Source: Colias croceus (lineage: Eukaryota; Arthropoda; Insecta; Lepidoptera; Pieridae). Taken from it: DNA of 64,000 bases. Made by a program: the position numbers and the translations under genes. This document shows positions 22,889 to 34,525 of this stretch, piece after piece. Positions within the stretch are counted from its first letter, which is position 1; the number at the start of each line of letters is the position of its first letter. The stretch is from positions 5,332,001 to 5,396,000 of the forward strand of contig NC_059568.1 of NCBI RefSeq assembly GCF_905220415.1. The letters run 5' to 3'. The notes beneath the pieces are model-generated. The model was not told the origin of the DNA. It saw nothing but the letters and a program-made list of their open reading frames with translations, and made no database searches.

Positions 22889-23408
22889 TTTCTTAAAAAT
22901 AATATCGTCCAAATGCAGTCCATTGCGTTCACGGCACTCATTTAATCGAAAAGTAAAATAATTATTTATGACAGCTCGGCAGGTAGACACAGTGATGGCT
23001 GCAATTTCGTGCCGTATATTTTCTTTTAAATGCACTAGAGAAGTTGGTTTGTTAGCATACACTTTAATACCAACCATATTTATTATTAAAATATGATACT
23101 CCCATGGACTTTTTCTTGTGGGGACAAGAAAAAGTCCATGGGAGTTAAATCAGGGCTGCGTGGAGGCCAATTTATATCACCTCTCCTAGAGATCTCATTT
23201 CCCGGGAAAATTTCATGAACTCGAGGTAAAGACATATTGGATGTGTGTGATGTAGCTCCGTCTTGCTGCAACCATGTTCTCTGGTTATAGCCAGGAAAGT
23301 TTTGCAGTGCAGGCACTAAAAACTCGTCTATCATCTTTACATAGCGCTCTGAATTTACTGTAACTGCACGCCCCCTTTCGTCTTCAAAAAAGTAAGGGCC
23401 AATAATTC
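22889..23408 (-). pseudogene. Mariner-like transposase, C-terminal half
   Basis: Read from 23408 down, the frame gives GPYFFED, then WLQQDGATSHTSN and WPPRSPDLTPMDFF, then ENIRHEIAA and the C-terminal segment ending at the stop near 22889. The QQDG aspartate and the PMDFF aspartate are the second and third members of the catalytic triad. I count 41 residues between them, which suggests a DD41D-type member of the IS630/Tc1/mariner superfamily. The N-terminal half, including the DNA-binding region and first aspartate, is missing. The frame is also broken at 23098-23145 by an inverted duplication. It cannot be active. Confidence 0.7.
23098..23145. repeat. Perfect 22-bp hairpin, 4-nt loop, in transposase
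   Basis: Bases 23098-23119 (ACTCCCATGGACTTTTTCTT and on) are the exact reverse complement of 23124-23145, with loop GGGG. The right arm encodes the expected PMDFFL stretch of the transposase, so the left arm is the added inverted copy. This shows a local template-switch event. Confidence 0.85.
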
Positions 23409-25048
23409 CTTATTTATTTATTTATTTATTTATTTATAATAAGGTACCTTACAGCTAGTGATACAATTTTTGAGATGAATTAATACTAAGCTACGCCAAT
23501 TAAAAGGTACACCAATAGGTAGTGAAATAAAATATGTATGTGAACAAAGACTAATTATAAGAATTTTACAAAATATGATATTACTTAGGGGATTTTAATT
23601 TTTTGAAGGTCAGCATTGATCAAGCCCAATAAGTATTTATAAAGAAAGAAAATGTTATAAATATCTACAAATTCATAATAAATTAAAAACAATTTAATGT
23701 AATATTAAGTAAGACCTGGTTAGTAGGATGTGATTGTGTGTGTGACTGTGTGTGAAAGTGCATGTATGAGAATGTGTGAGTGTAATAGCAGTGAGTGTAA
23801 AATGCTAATTTATTATATTATTGAGAGAGAGAGAGTGAGCTGAGATTCAGTATTGATTAATTGTAAGATTTGCTTTTTAAAACTAGTACGTGATAAATAG
23901 AAGGGATCCACAGAAGAGAATTTTTTATTATAAATGTCCGGGAGCCTGTGGAATGGTGACATTTTTAGATAATTAGTTGATGTAGCCGGCACGTGGAATA
24001 GGCGTGTGTGGCGAGTACGCTGTGTGGGTACAAGATACTCTATATTTTCTAACGCTGTGGAATAGTCAAACTTGTTGTTCACAATATCGTATAACAAAAT
24101 AATATCTATTATATCTCTCCTATCCTCCAAAGTATTTAACCCATAGTGGGAGCAAGACTGTTCATAATTCAACGAATATTGTTTTGTTTTATAATTCATT
24201 ATGTTCACAAAATTTTTTTGTATTGCTTCCAATCTTTTAATGTGACATTTATATTGCGGTCGCCAGATCACACTTGCAAATTCGAGAACACTACGTACGT
24301 AGGCAAAATAAAGAACTTTCAAGCAAGTAATGTCTTTAAATGGATCAGCTTGTCGCAAGATGAAACCAAGATTTTTGTAGGCTTTATGAACAATAAAATC
24401 CACGTGCGTACGATATGCTAGTTTGACGTCCAGAATCACACCTAGGTCCCGTACTGAAGTAACAGCTGGTATACTTTCACTATTAATTTTATAATCAAAA
24501 CTAATAATATTATTATTTTTATTACGGGTAAAACTTATTTTTTGGCATTTTTTTATATTAATTGATATTTTATTTAATTTATAATAGTCACTTAATCTAT
24601 TAAGATCATCTTGAAGACATTGACAATCGTAAAAGGAAGTGACTTTTCTGAATATTTTTTTATCGTCAGCATAAAGTAGGAAATTAGAATTTACAAAGCA
24701 GTTACTAATGTCGAATAAGTAGATGTTATACAATAAGGGACCGAGATGCGATCCCTGCGGGACGCCCGAAGTAATACCTATCAACAAAATCTGAATTAGA
24801 CCCTCCTAGAATCACCGATTGACTGCGGTTCCTGATATAAGACTCTATCCATCTGAGAAGATCTCCCCTGATACCCACTGCATAAAGCTTACGGATAAGG
24901 ACATTATGACTTACTCTATCAAATGCCTTCTCGAAATCTGTGTAAATAACATCAACCTGTACTCCTTCACTCATGTTGTTATTTATGTAATGTGTTAAGT
25001 AACCTCGCTAATTTATATCCTCAATAATTTATTGTAGGGGTACCTTAA
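23409..25048 (-). mobile_element. 5'-truncated non-LTR retrotransposon (LINE)
   Basis: The element is on the minus strand, with its 3' end at the TTTA tandem run 23411-23437 and its 5' end near 25048. It interrupts the mariner remnant. The 9-bp sequence GGTACCTTA occurs near both ends (23443-23451, 25039-25047) and may be part of the target duplication. Only the C-terminal part of the reverse transcriptase and a 3' untranslated region rich in GTGTG/GTGA repeats remain. Confidence 0.75.
23813..24974 (-). pseudogene. LINE reverse transcriptase, partial, frameshifted
   Basis: The 5' piece (24974-24726) encodes the fingers/palm segment with YTDFEKAFDRVSH and LRWIESYIRNR. The rest (24787-23813, 324 codons) continues in another frame with GVPQGSHLGPLLYNIYL, the YADD active site and SVRDLGVILD. 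It ends in a thumb and C-terminal region with RSVLEFASVIWRP and LEAIQKNFV. The join needs a frame change near 24780. The upstream RT motifs and the endonuclease are absent. The composition suits a CR1/jockey-like LINE; I do not assign a clade. It is non-functional as it stands. Confidence 0.85.
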
Positions 25049-25346
25049 ATCTAAAGTGTATGCCAACATAGCAACTTCTCTAGAGCATTTAAAAGAAAAT
25101 ATCCGGCACGAAATGGCAGCCCACTGTGTCTACCTGCCGAGCTGTCATAAATACTGTAATTTTACTGTTCGATTAAATGAGGGCCGTGAACGCAATGGAC
25201 TGCATTTGGACGATATTATTTTTAAGAAATAAATTCCCATATTATGCACTTTAATAATTAGGTAATAAACATTTTTTCAATACACTTACTTTTTTTTTAT
25301 TCATCCACAAAATATTAACTTTCTTTTGAGACACCCTGTATATCAC

Positions 25347-25540
25347 ACTAGCTGCTCCGCGCGGTTTCACCCCCGTGGCTCCACTCCTGTTAGCCGTAGC
25401 GTGATGATATATAGCCTTTAACCTTCCTCGATAAATGAGCTATCTAACTCTGAAAGAATTTTTCCAATCCGACCAGTAGTTCTCGAGTTCAGCGCGTTCA
25501 AACAAACAAACTCTTCAGCTTTATAATATTAAGTATAGAT
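25347..25540 (+). mobile_element. SINE-like repeat, GCGCGGTTTCACCC family
   Basis: It begins CTAGCTGCTCCGCGCGGTTT and ends TTTATAATATTAAGTATAGAT. It matches 19425-19617 block by block and sits only a few bases outside the mariner end. Confidence 0.75.
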
Positions 25541-26850
25541 ACGCAACGTTCCGTAAAAGTTAGTTATATGAAGCATCGTTATTACAGGTGAAGGCTGTGC
25601 TTGCTTGAAAATTGAATTTTAAATAAATTAAGATGCTAATCAGGCTAATTTTATTTCAGCGAAGGTTGCGTTGTATGTTAGTTACTTTAATTATAAGTTT
25701 ACGTTGGTTTATTATTTATGAATAGGGCGTTTAGCATTTTTCTATTTTCTAATCATTTGTTTAAAATAATTACTTGTATTTGTTATTTTATTATTTGCAA
25801 AAAAATAACAGTTCAGTCTCAGCTCTGGATAAATTGAATTTAATGTCTTAGCTACAATACTATTTTTTTGCCACTTCACGTTGTAATTACCAAAACATAG
25901 CTAATTAATAACAATTTTACAAGAACAGTTTATCAAAATTTTAATAAAATTTATTTTGACGTATAATTTAAAACACGATAAAGGTGCGATAATCTCATAA
26001 TTCCCAATTAACTTGAACATCGATAGCAGTTTATTACTGCCATAATATTTTTAAAACACAAGTACTTCAGTATAAAAGCGACGCTTAAGAATAAACAATA
26101 AACAATGGTGTTAATCAGCTTACGCCTTTTATTCGTAGGTACAAATCTCGACTATTGGTAAACACTGCCATTCTTTATTACGCTCGTTTAAAAATAAAGG
26201 CTGATTTGGTTTACTATTTTTGCATCGAGTTGTTTTCTGTTACAATATTTATTTAAAAGTATAGCCATGTCTAAGTTTATCTATATATTTTTTTTTAATT
26301 TATGTAACAGGTTTGCTTTCGCCATTGATAAACATAATCTGATATTTTTTTATTAAATTTCTGTCTTTGTTTATGTTTGGGTTTATGATGACTACGATTG
26401 ATTGAAAAATCATTTGATTATATATATAGGCTATAACCATTACTTAAAAAATATCATTCAAATATATACATTTTATTTACATGCCATAATACCAAAAACA
26501 TTAATTTTACACCCACTTTTTCTATCTACCGTCATTAATAAACTAATATCTACTTGATATACTTCATTAAATCTCTTGTCTATCTTGAAATTGCTACACT
26601 AACGACATCATGTAATAACTACAGAGAGGATCGCCATTTCACAGAAAATATGTCTGCTATTTTACGAGATAAACGCTATATTAGGTTCGAGCACTTACAG
26701 CTATGGGAAAATTTGCTGTTAATTCGCTCGTTGTTCATTGTAAAACTATAATACTACTTAATTTTTGTAATTAAAAAGTTTAAGAACAAAAAAATGTAAA
26801 TAACTAAAACATTGTTAAGCATAGCATCACTGTCATTGATCGAGACCGAA
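25541..26850. other. AT-rich spacer
   Basis: No gene is supported. The frame at 26554-26751 shows no motif. Confidence 0.4.
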
Positions 26851-29320
26851 TATGTCAGGAATTGTTTAAGGACAATGCTCGTTTTATTTCTAACCTGGAT
26901 AATCATAATGTTAACCGTCCTAATGTCCATAAATTATTATGAGTGTACGCTTATTTATACATGTAAATAGTACGAACCCATGTTCATTTAATTATAGAAG
27001 CATTGTGCCTGCAATAGTCTTACAGCAATTTTGGATTCTGAACTGTAGGTCTAGACAAATGGCAAAAACGCTAGAATATATGTAATATCTGCAATGGATA
27101 TAATATTATACAAACTTGTGACGTTAATATTTCGATCAAATTAGACATAAATTCACATCTAGCTGAAAAATTGTAATAAAATATAGAATATAAAAATAAT
27201 CAGTCATTCCGGAATTATTACTTCCAATTTATAAAAAAGATGAACATTAAAACAAAACATGCATGTATTGAAGTAAAGATGATATAAAATGTGATAGATA
27301 TATCGAATACTAGCGGTCCGCCTCGGGTGCGCCCGTTATGTTTTTTTTTTTCATAAGAACCATACTCGTACTTCAAGGATTATATTAAAAAAAGAATTAT
27401 CGAAATCTGTTCAGCCGTTCACACGTGATGCCGTGACAATGCGAAACGGAAATATAGATATTATAATGTATTAGAGACGCGACTGTCACAATTTTTTTGG
27501 GGCGGTTTCTTCAATACATTTGTGTCGAGGCATTATACATTGCCTGATACATCTGGTTGCGAAAGATACCGCCTGCAATAAACTACGATGAATTCAATAT
27601 GAGCAGCTAAAGGAACTTATGAAATCGACACGAATATACAAGGATATTAAGACAGTTATGCGATAATGTAATACATAATATTTATTTATAATGTTACAAC
27701 TAAAAGCAATGTCTTTGAAATAAAGTGCAAAAATTTTATAACCGAGTTATATGCAAGGAAAGAAAGCTTCAAGAAGACCTAGCATGTTACGGATTACGGC
27801 CCATGTCTTCAGCTATTCTAGTGCAGTTTTAAGGAGTTTGGAGTGCGCTTAATACAAGCAGAATGATTATTAACTAAAACATTATTAGGTCTACTAGATA
27901 ACACTCTATATAAGAAATTGTTTAAGGTCAAGGCTTGTTTTACTTCTAACTGGGATAATTATAATGTTAACCGTCCCACTAATTATGTGTATACGTATTT
28001 TTACAATATTTTATCAGTACGAACCAATGTACATTTAATTATAGAAGCATTGCAGCAATTATGATTTAATAAACAATCTTGAATTCTAAACTGAAGGTCA
28101 CATGGCAAAAACTGAAATAGAATCTTCCATGGAAGGGATTGGCATAAACTTATGACGATTTACTAAATTCAGGGACAAATTTCATCAAATTAAACAACAT
28201 TTCCCGTTTAGCTGAAAATTGTTGAACCATGATAAAGAATATAAAATCAATGTATCCATCATTCCGGAATTTTATTTATTAGGTATTTAGAATTTGTAAA
28301 AAAGTTGTACAATATAAATATGTACGTATTGAAGGAAAGATGGTATAATATGAGTTTGAGAAGATCTACAGAGATTGTTTCAATTTAGATTTTTTGAGGC
28401 AGTTTCTTTACAACAAATGTATCAGAGCATTATACATTGCCTTTTACATTTTAGTTGTGAAAGATACTGTCTACAATAAACTACGGAGAATTCAATGAGA
28501 GCAACTAAGTGAGCAACTAAAGAAACTTATGAAATCGACATTAACATATTATTTTAGAATAGACAAATATTATATATTGTTTAATTTACTTTTTGAACTA
28601 TTTTCATTAGTATTCATTGTCTATGTACCTATCATAAATTTTAAGGTGTTTTAAAAATTCACAGGTATAATATTAACAACGTATACAGTATTGTTTAATC
28701 TAAGCTTTTACATGTGGTAGTTACACCCTCAATGTTAATGCTCTTCTGTAGGTGTATATGCTTCGAATGAAATTGTATAGGGCGGGTTGTGACAAGATGT
28801 CGAAAATCTTTTAAATACATAGCTTTTGGTCATCCTATGTCACAATCGTTCTTTACACTAATCTACGAAGAAACGTTTGAAGAGTTTGAAGAAACTGCAA
28901 GAAAATAAAGTATCAAGAAGACCAAGCATAATATTACGGATTACGGCACATGTTCCTACGGTGGAGGGACATCCAAAATTCTATCGGTGCATTTAAATCA
29001 AATGAACATACAGCTAGAACAAGACCAAGAACGTTCTTTCGCGATCTTTTATTGTAAACAAAAACTCGTATTCAGTGTTGTTCAGTATCAGAACATTGCA
29101 TACTTAGAATCTTTTCGAACGCACTTAAGATTAAAGATAGAATCCTCTACGCCTGTTTACACAAAAAGAATTTGACATAGTGGGGTTAGAATGAGCATTC
29201 GCTCGTTTGGTGTAAATGCACCGTAATACAAGCAGGGCGATTACTTTTGGATAATAAGCGACTTGATTTGTTAATAAAAATACATTATTTTCTGGGTTTT
29301 TAAATTGCGTCACACACACA
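26850..29320. repeat. Diverged tandem duplication, period about 1.1 kb
   Basis: 26850-27660 and 27900-28545 share ordered blocks: AATTGTTTAAGG, ATAATGTTAACCGTCC, TTTAATTATAGAAGCATTG, TCATTCCGGAATT, GGCAGTTTCTT-like, CATTATACATTGCCT and AACTTATGAAATCGACA. A third partial round follows: CAAGAAGACCTAGCAT / CAAGAAGACCAAGCAT plus ATTACGGATTACGGC at 27775-27805 and 28915-28950. Similar text occurs at 60490-60720, so the unit is itself a dispersed repeat. No intact frame is present; 28987-29175 is not a recognisable gene. Confidence 0.65.
27308..27475 (+). mobile_element. SINE-like repeat inside the first duplicate
   Basis: It starts ACTAGCGGTCCGCCTCGGGT, contains ATACTCGTACTTCAAGGATT and ATCGAAATCTGTTCAGCCGT, and belongs with 8955-9124. 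It is absent from the second duplicate, so it inserted after the duplication. Confidence 0.7.
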
Positions 29321-30140
29321 CACTCTTTTTTTTCTATTCTATAATAATAATATTTTTTTTATTCACAGCATAATAAATAACTATATAGGTAATGGTCGCC
29401 CGCGCCTCCTTATTCGCAATTAAAGCTCATAGTTATTCATCAAAGCCAAGAATTGTGATACTTTGAAATAGCGGGTATAATGTGATTTCATTGTGCAAAT
29501 ATTAAATGAAATTACGTATATCCGCCGTATTATTGTATCCATAACGTCTGGTCTTCAATCGCAATTTGAACGAAAGTTGGTGTCACGAATATGGATCAAA
29601 AAACTGAAGCTTTTCCTATATAACTACCCTACTTAAGTGAGAAATAAGAGTTCTTTTAATTATTATTAACCTACCTAAGTATTGTTTAAACTTCCTACTA
29701 TTATAACTAAAGTGTAAAAAAACAGTATTCACGTAGGTACTAAAAATTAATTTATTAAATACTGATGGTGATACTTAAAAGGTGATATTTTAAAGTTTAG
29801 TTTCTTTATTAGATCAAATTATTTTGTAAACTTACTCCAGTACTACGTGAAGTAAGAATGTTTTTTTTTTAAATCTTGTAATATAAAGTTTATAAAAAAA
29901 TTTTGTTTATAAGATGTATAATTAATAATATTATAATTGTATACTAGCAGTCGTAATAATATTAAGAATTTTTAGAAGAATTAAGTTATCTGTGCGAGTT
30001 CGTAGCAAGAATGATAAACTGTAGTCTATATTCGTCTTGATTTGAAACAAAAACTTTGTATGTGTGTGCAACTTATTACCCGGATAGCAAAGAAAGCATA
30101 ATAACACATTTGTTTATCTGAGATCTAGTTATTGTGTAAA
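29321..30140. other. AT-rich spacer
   Basis: A short CA run lies at about 29312-29323. Nothing else is recognised. Confidence 0.4.
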
Positions 30141-30334
30141 ACTGGGTACTCACCTTCCTCCAGCTGGGGCAATATTGGAATTGCACACTTAATTGACTCC
30201 ATAATTGTGATGTGTATAGGCAAGCAGGGGCAATTTAGAGAACAATTAAAATTGCTCCAACCGCCGTGCAATCGAGATTGTTCCACAATTGCCCCTGTGG
30301 CAGGTACGTGAGAAGCCGTCTTAAGCCGACAGGT
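30141..30334. mobile_element. Decayed MITE related to 33199-33354
   Basis: Left (GGGTACTCACCTTCCTCCAG, CTGGGGCAATATT) and right (AATTGCCCCTGTGGCAGGTA, CGTGAGAAGCCGTC) ends are approximate inverted repeats and match the better-preserved copy at 33199-33354. No clean target duplication is visible here. Confidence 0.6.
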
Positions 30335-30640
30335 ACACTGCTACGCAAAAGGCAGCGTAGCGCCCAAATACGTGATGTAATGCGTATGAAGATACTCACG
30401 CGAATGCGCATTCAGAGCATGTTTTTATGTATAAACTGATATACTTACTAGCAACGTTAAAAAACGCATTCACGCGCTACGTTGCGTGTTGCGTTGCAGC
30501 CAACCGCCTTTCACAGGCATTAAGTTGTCTTCTATACCGTCTCAGGTTTGAGGAGATTGTACCAAGATTATATGCCATACAGAGTTTTTACTATGGCGAT
30601 TCTTATGTAGCTGTGTAGTTGTGTACTATAGCACTCCAAT

Positions 30641-32890
30641 CGACGTTCAAGTTTCTAGAAGCTATGAAGAATTGGGAAGATGGCGCCGGGGGAATATTGT
30701 TTAATGTATTTATAGCACGTACAATAACATTATTCCTGTCTGGCTGCCGTCTTATCCAACTTTCAACAAGGAAGAGAGCTATATGAAGTTCATGCGAATT
30801 ACAATGACCTATCTGATTGCATTTCGACCAAGATTTAATAGATAAAACAATACCCTAAACATTAACATGTTATGAAACTCGTAAAAAATAATGATCTCAT
30901 AATTATTATACTATCACAATTTATAAGTAACAACCAGCACGGATTCCATTTTGTTAATGAGTGTACATGACTGTGACGTAAACGTTGCGCATCTGCCATG
31001 CGTCCGCAACGAATTCGCTGCGCATCCGCGGCATGTTCGTCACTCAAAGTGACATATAGGGACAGAGAAAGCGACTTTGTTTTATACTGTGTAGTGATTT
31101 GTATTCGACGTTCAAGTTTCTAGAAACAATGAAGAATTGGGAAGATGGCGCCGGGGGAATATTGTTTAATGTATTTATAGCACGTACAATAACATTATTC
31201 CTGTCTGGCTGCCGTCTTATCCAACTTTCAACAAGGAAGAGAGCTATTTGAAGTTCATGCGAATTACAATGACCTATCTGATTGCATTTCGACCAAGATT
31301 TAATAGATAAAACAATACCCTAAACATTAACATGTTATGAAACTCGTAAAAAATAATGATCTCATAATTATTATACTATCACAATTTATAAGTAACAACC
31401 AGCACGGATTCCATTTTGTTAATGAGTGTACATGACTGTGACGTAAACGTTGCGCATCTGCCATGCGTCCGCAACGAATTCGCTGCGCATCCGCGGCATG
31501 TTCGTCACTCAAAGTGACATATAGGGACAGAGAAAGCGACTTTGTTTTATACTGTGTAGTGATTTGTATTCGACGTTCAAGTTTCTAGAAACAATGAAGA
31601 ATTGGGAAGATGGCGCCGGGGGAATATTGTTTAATGTATTTATAGCACGTACAATAACATTATTCCTGTCTGGCTGCCGTCTTATCCAACTTTCAACAAG
31701 GAAGAGAGCTATTTGAAGTTCATGCGAATAACAATGACCGGGATAGTTTCCCGGGAAGACGGAAGTTTGAAGAAATTATTTTCTCAATGTCTTTTTTTTA
31801 TATTGTATAAAAGTATTACCATGAACATTCGACAGTCCACCTAACAATTAATTATTTTATCGATGCAGTAATTTCTTCTTTTAAAGAGATGAATGTAGAA
31901 AACTACGTCGATAGCACAAGTAATATAAATATACTAGCTTACCGCCCGCGGTTTCGCCCGCTTTATCTAAAACCTAATAAATTATATACTAAAACCTTCC
32001 TCTTGATTCTTGAATCACTCTATCTATAAAAAAACCGCATCAAAATACGTTGCGTAGTTTTAAAGATTTAAGCATACAAAGTGACATATATAGGGATATA
32101 GGGACAGAGAAAGCGACTTTGTTTTATACTGTGTAGTGATTTGTATTCGACGTTCAAGTTTCTAGAAACAATGAAGAATTGGGAAGATGGCGCCGGGGGA
32201 ATATTGTTTAATGTATTTATAGCACGTACAATAACATTATTCCTAGCTGGCTGCCGTCTTATCCAACTTTCAACAAGGAAGAGAGCTATTTAAAGTTCTT
32301 GCGAATTACAATGACCTATCTGATTGCATTTCGACCAAGATTTAATAGATAAAACAATACCCTAAACATTAACATGTTATGAAACTCGTAAAAAATAATG
32401 ATCTCATAATTATTATACTATCACAAGTTATAAGTAACAACCAGTACGGATTCCATTTTGTTAATGAGTGTACATATTACTGTGACGTAAACGTTGCGCA
32501 TCTGCCACGCGTCCGCAACGAATTCGCTGCGCATCCGCGGCGTGTTCGTCACTCAAAGTGACATATAGGGACAGAGAAAGCAACTTTGTTTTATACTGTG
32601 TAGTGATTTGTATTCGACGTTCAAGTTTCTAGAAACAATGAAGAAATGGGAAGATGGCGCCGGGGGAATATTGTTTAATGTATTTATAGCACGTACAATA
32701 ACATTATTCCTGTCTGGCTGCCGTCTTATCCAACTTTCAACAAGGAAGAGAGCTATTTGAAGTTCATGCGAATTACAATGACCGGGATAGTTTCCCGGGA
32801 AGACGGAAGTTTGAAGAAATTATTTTCTCAATGTCTTTTTTATATTGTATAAAAGTATTACCATGAACATTCGACAGTCCGCCTAACAAT
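30641..32890. repeat. Five-copy tandem array, about 465-bp unit
   Basis: Units start with CGACGTTCAAGTTTCTAGAA at 30641, 31106, 31571, 32148 and 32615. The spacings are 465, 465, 577 and 467 bp. Units 1 and 2 look almost identical. Units 3 and 5 share a different second half beginning CCGGGATAGTTTCCCGGGAA, giving an A-A-B-A-B order. Each unit after the first starts behind the tail of a SINE-like repeat (GCGACTTTGTTTTATACTGT). The only full SINE copy is before unit 4. The small frames at 30862-31047 and 31327-31512 (identical) and 32379-32561 come from the repeat and are not recognised genes. Confidence 0.9.
31935..32142 (+). mobile_element. SINE-like repeat, TACCGCCCGCGGTTTCG family
   Basis: It runs ACTAGCTTACCGCCCGCGGT, AAACCTAATAAATTATATAC, GCGTAGTTTTAAAGATTTAA, then GCGACTTTGTTTTATACTGT. 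It matches 54208-54397 and is the full-length source of the tails found at each array junction. Confidence 0.75.
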
Positions 32891-33198
32891 TAATTAGTTT
32901 ATTGATGCAGTAATTTCTTCTTATAGATAAATGTATAAAACTACGTCGATAACAAAATTAATACAGAAAATATATTTGTATTTTGAATAATTGCACATAA
33001 TATAAAAGATCATGTTACTATTATAAGCAAAGGAAGATGTCATCTAACTGCATTGTATTATAATTAATGGAATTATACTGTTCCTTGATAGTATTACTTA
33101 TCTTCTTCTAAAACGTCGCGAAGACTTCACCCGTAATAAGCGTGTGATGAGATTGTAGGAATTTAATTTAATATTTAATAAAAAGCCTTGCTTGCTTA

Positions 33199-33354
33199 AG
33201 CCGGCTACTCACGTACCTGCCGCAGGGGCAATATTCGAATTGCACCCTTAGTTGGCTCCTTAATTGTAATTTGTATAGGCAAGCAGGGACAATTTTAAAA
33301 TTGGACTCTTTGGCTTTTTAATTGCTCCTACGGCAGGTAGGTGAATAGCCGGCT
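33199..33354. mobile_element. 156-bp MITE, TTA target duplication
   Basis: The termini AGCCGGCTACTCACGTACCT and the inverse of the right end (AGCCGGCTATTCACCTACCT) match over about 34 bp with a few changes. TTA flanks at 33196-33198 and 33355-33357. PIF/Harbinger-like by target duplication. Confidence 0.8.
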
Positions 33355-34067
33355 TTATGTATAGGACCCTCTACACACACTACACATTGGGATCGTCTAT
33401 GGAGTTGTAAAAGCATATAAAAGCAATCGAAAATCGGAAAGACGCTGGTAGAATGATATTGACACTTTGTTTGAGCTTTCAGATAAGCGTTTTTTCATTC
33501 TAACATCTGTCTTAGACGATTATCATCTGTGAAGCATTGAAGCTCTCGAAGAATATTATATAAAATGGTTTAGTTAATATAACTTTGTAGTTAAATCTTT
33601 TGCATGTATCATCGCATCGTGCATATCGTGCTCATTATATTATTTGGCCTGTCCAAAAGAAAAATTATTTGCTTTGTGCGAGTTCACAGTGACGATGATA
33701 CTCGGGGTTGTATATCTAAATTTATAATCATTTGTAAAATTGTAGCTATGAACTCATACTAATTTAATCCATCCGATCCACTATTGTTAAGTAATAAATG
33801 GAGTTGTTTTAGTAACAAATGGAAAGCTAGTGGCAGTATAAGACACATCGATGCCGGTTTTAGTGAGTACTCACAAAACCAGCTTCTTGTGTCTTCTTCT
33901 GCTGTCTAGCACGACTTCCATCTTTGAAGCAATGAAGAACTCAATAATCACATGTATTAATTTTATATAGATGAGATATTTAACAGTGTGTGTTTATCAA
34001 TATACTACTAAGTGAATTTTGCTTTTATTATATTATGACTCATGAAATGAAATAGGTACCTACATAA
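33355..34067. other. Spacer with weak duplicated text
   Basis: Segments such as TTTGTGCGAGTTCACAGTGA (about 33675) faintly echo 29990-30020. No gene is supported. Confidence 0.35.
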
Positions 34068-34237
34068 TCTAATATATAAAAATCAATGCCACTTTTCGTT
34101 GTAATTCCATAACTCGAGAACGGCTGAACCGATTTCGATAATTCTTTTTTTATTATATTCCTTGAAGTACGAGGATGGTTCTTATGTAGAGAAAACGTTA
34201 ATATGTACCACGGGCGAAGCCGGGGTGGACCGCTAGT
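34068..34237 (-). mobile_element. SINE-like repeat, CGGCTTCGCCCGTGG family
   Basis: On the minus strand it reads ACTAGCGGTCCACCCCGGCT, then ATCCTCGTACTTCAAGGAAT and ATCGGTTCAGCCGTTCTCGA. It is an inverted relative of 8955-9124. Confidence 0.75.
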
Positions 34238-34289
34238 ATGTCATATAATGCTACTTTGAATATGTAACAGTTTATATTATTTTTTTGAT

Positions 34290-34525
34290 GTGAAACTTCT
34301 TAAGGCGCGTTGAAAGTAAAATTTTGAGGTGGCGTCATGGAGTGGTGACAAATGTGATAGTGCCACAAACTTAACTGACCCGGTGACGGTGTCACTGATG
34401 TCGATTTTACTACTAGCGGCACAGTTTTTTTCACCGGGATAGTTAAGTTTGTGGCACAATCTTTGAATCTTGCCAAAGTAGTTTCACTTCTGACACGTAT
34501 GTTCGGCACGCACGTTCTTTTTTAC
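34290..34525 (+). repeat. Dispersed repeat 'GTGAAAC...' copy 2, with insert
   Basis: GTGAAACTTCTTAAGGCGCG at the start and GTTTCACTTCTGACACGTAT near the end belong to the family at 14016, 51555, 53795 and 60840. A 98-bp foldback (34360-34457) interrupts it. The minus frames 34277-34459 and 34300-34509 are overlapping side products. Confidence 0.65.
34360..34457. mobile_element. 98-bp foldback, 27-bp inverted ends
   Basis: 34360-34386 (GTGCCACAAACTTAACTGAC and on) pairs with 34431-34457 with two mismatches around a 44-nt loop. The size and single-hairpin form resemble a very small MITE or a hairpin RNA precursor. No target duplication is clear. Confidence 0.75.

Larger units (their letters stand above)
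22779..25338. mobile_element. Foldback mariner remnant split by a LINE
   Basis: The outer ends read CAGGGTGTCTCAAAAGAAAG on both strands and are flanked by TA (22777-22778, 25339-25340). The match between the ends does not stop at a terminal repeat. 22779-23066 and 25052-25338 are inverted copies over about 287 bp, including the last codons of the transposase. The locus therefore holds two opposed 3' ends of the same element rather than a 5' and a 3' end. The non-LTR insertion lies between them. Confidence 0.8.

Noticed and set aside
23813..24787. Active LINE
   Set aside because: 5' truncated, with a frame change near 24780 and no endonuclease.
30641..32890. CRISPR-like array
   Set aside because: Repeat units are long and contiguous, without short repeats and unique spacers, and the genome is eukaryotic.
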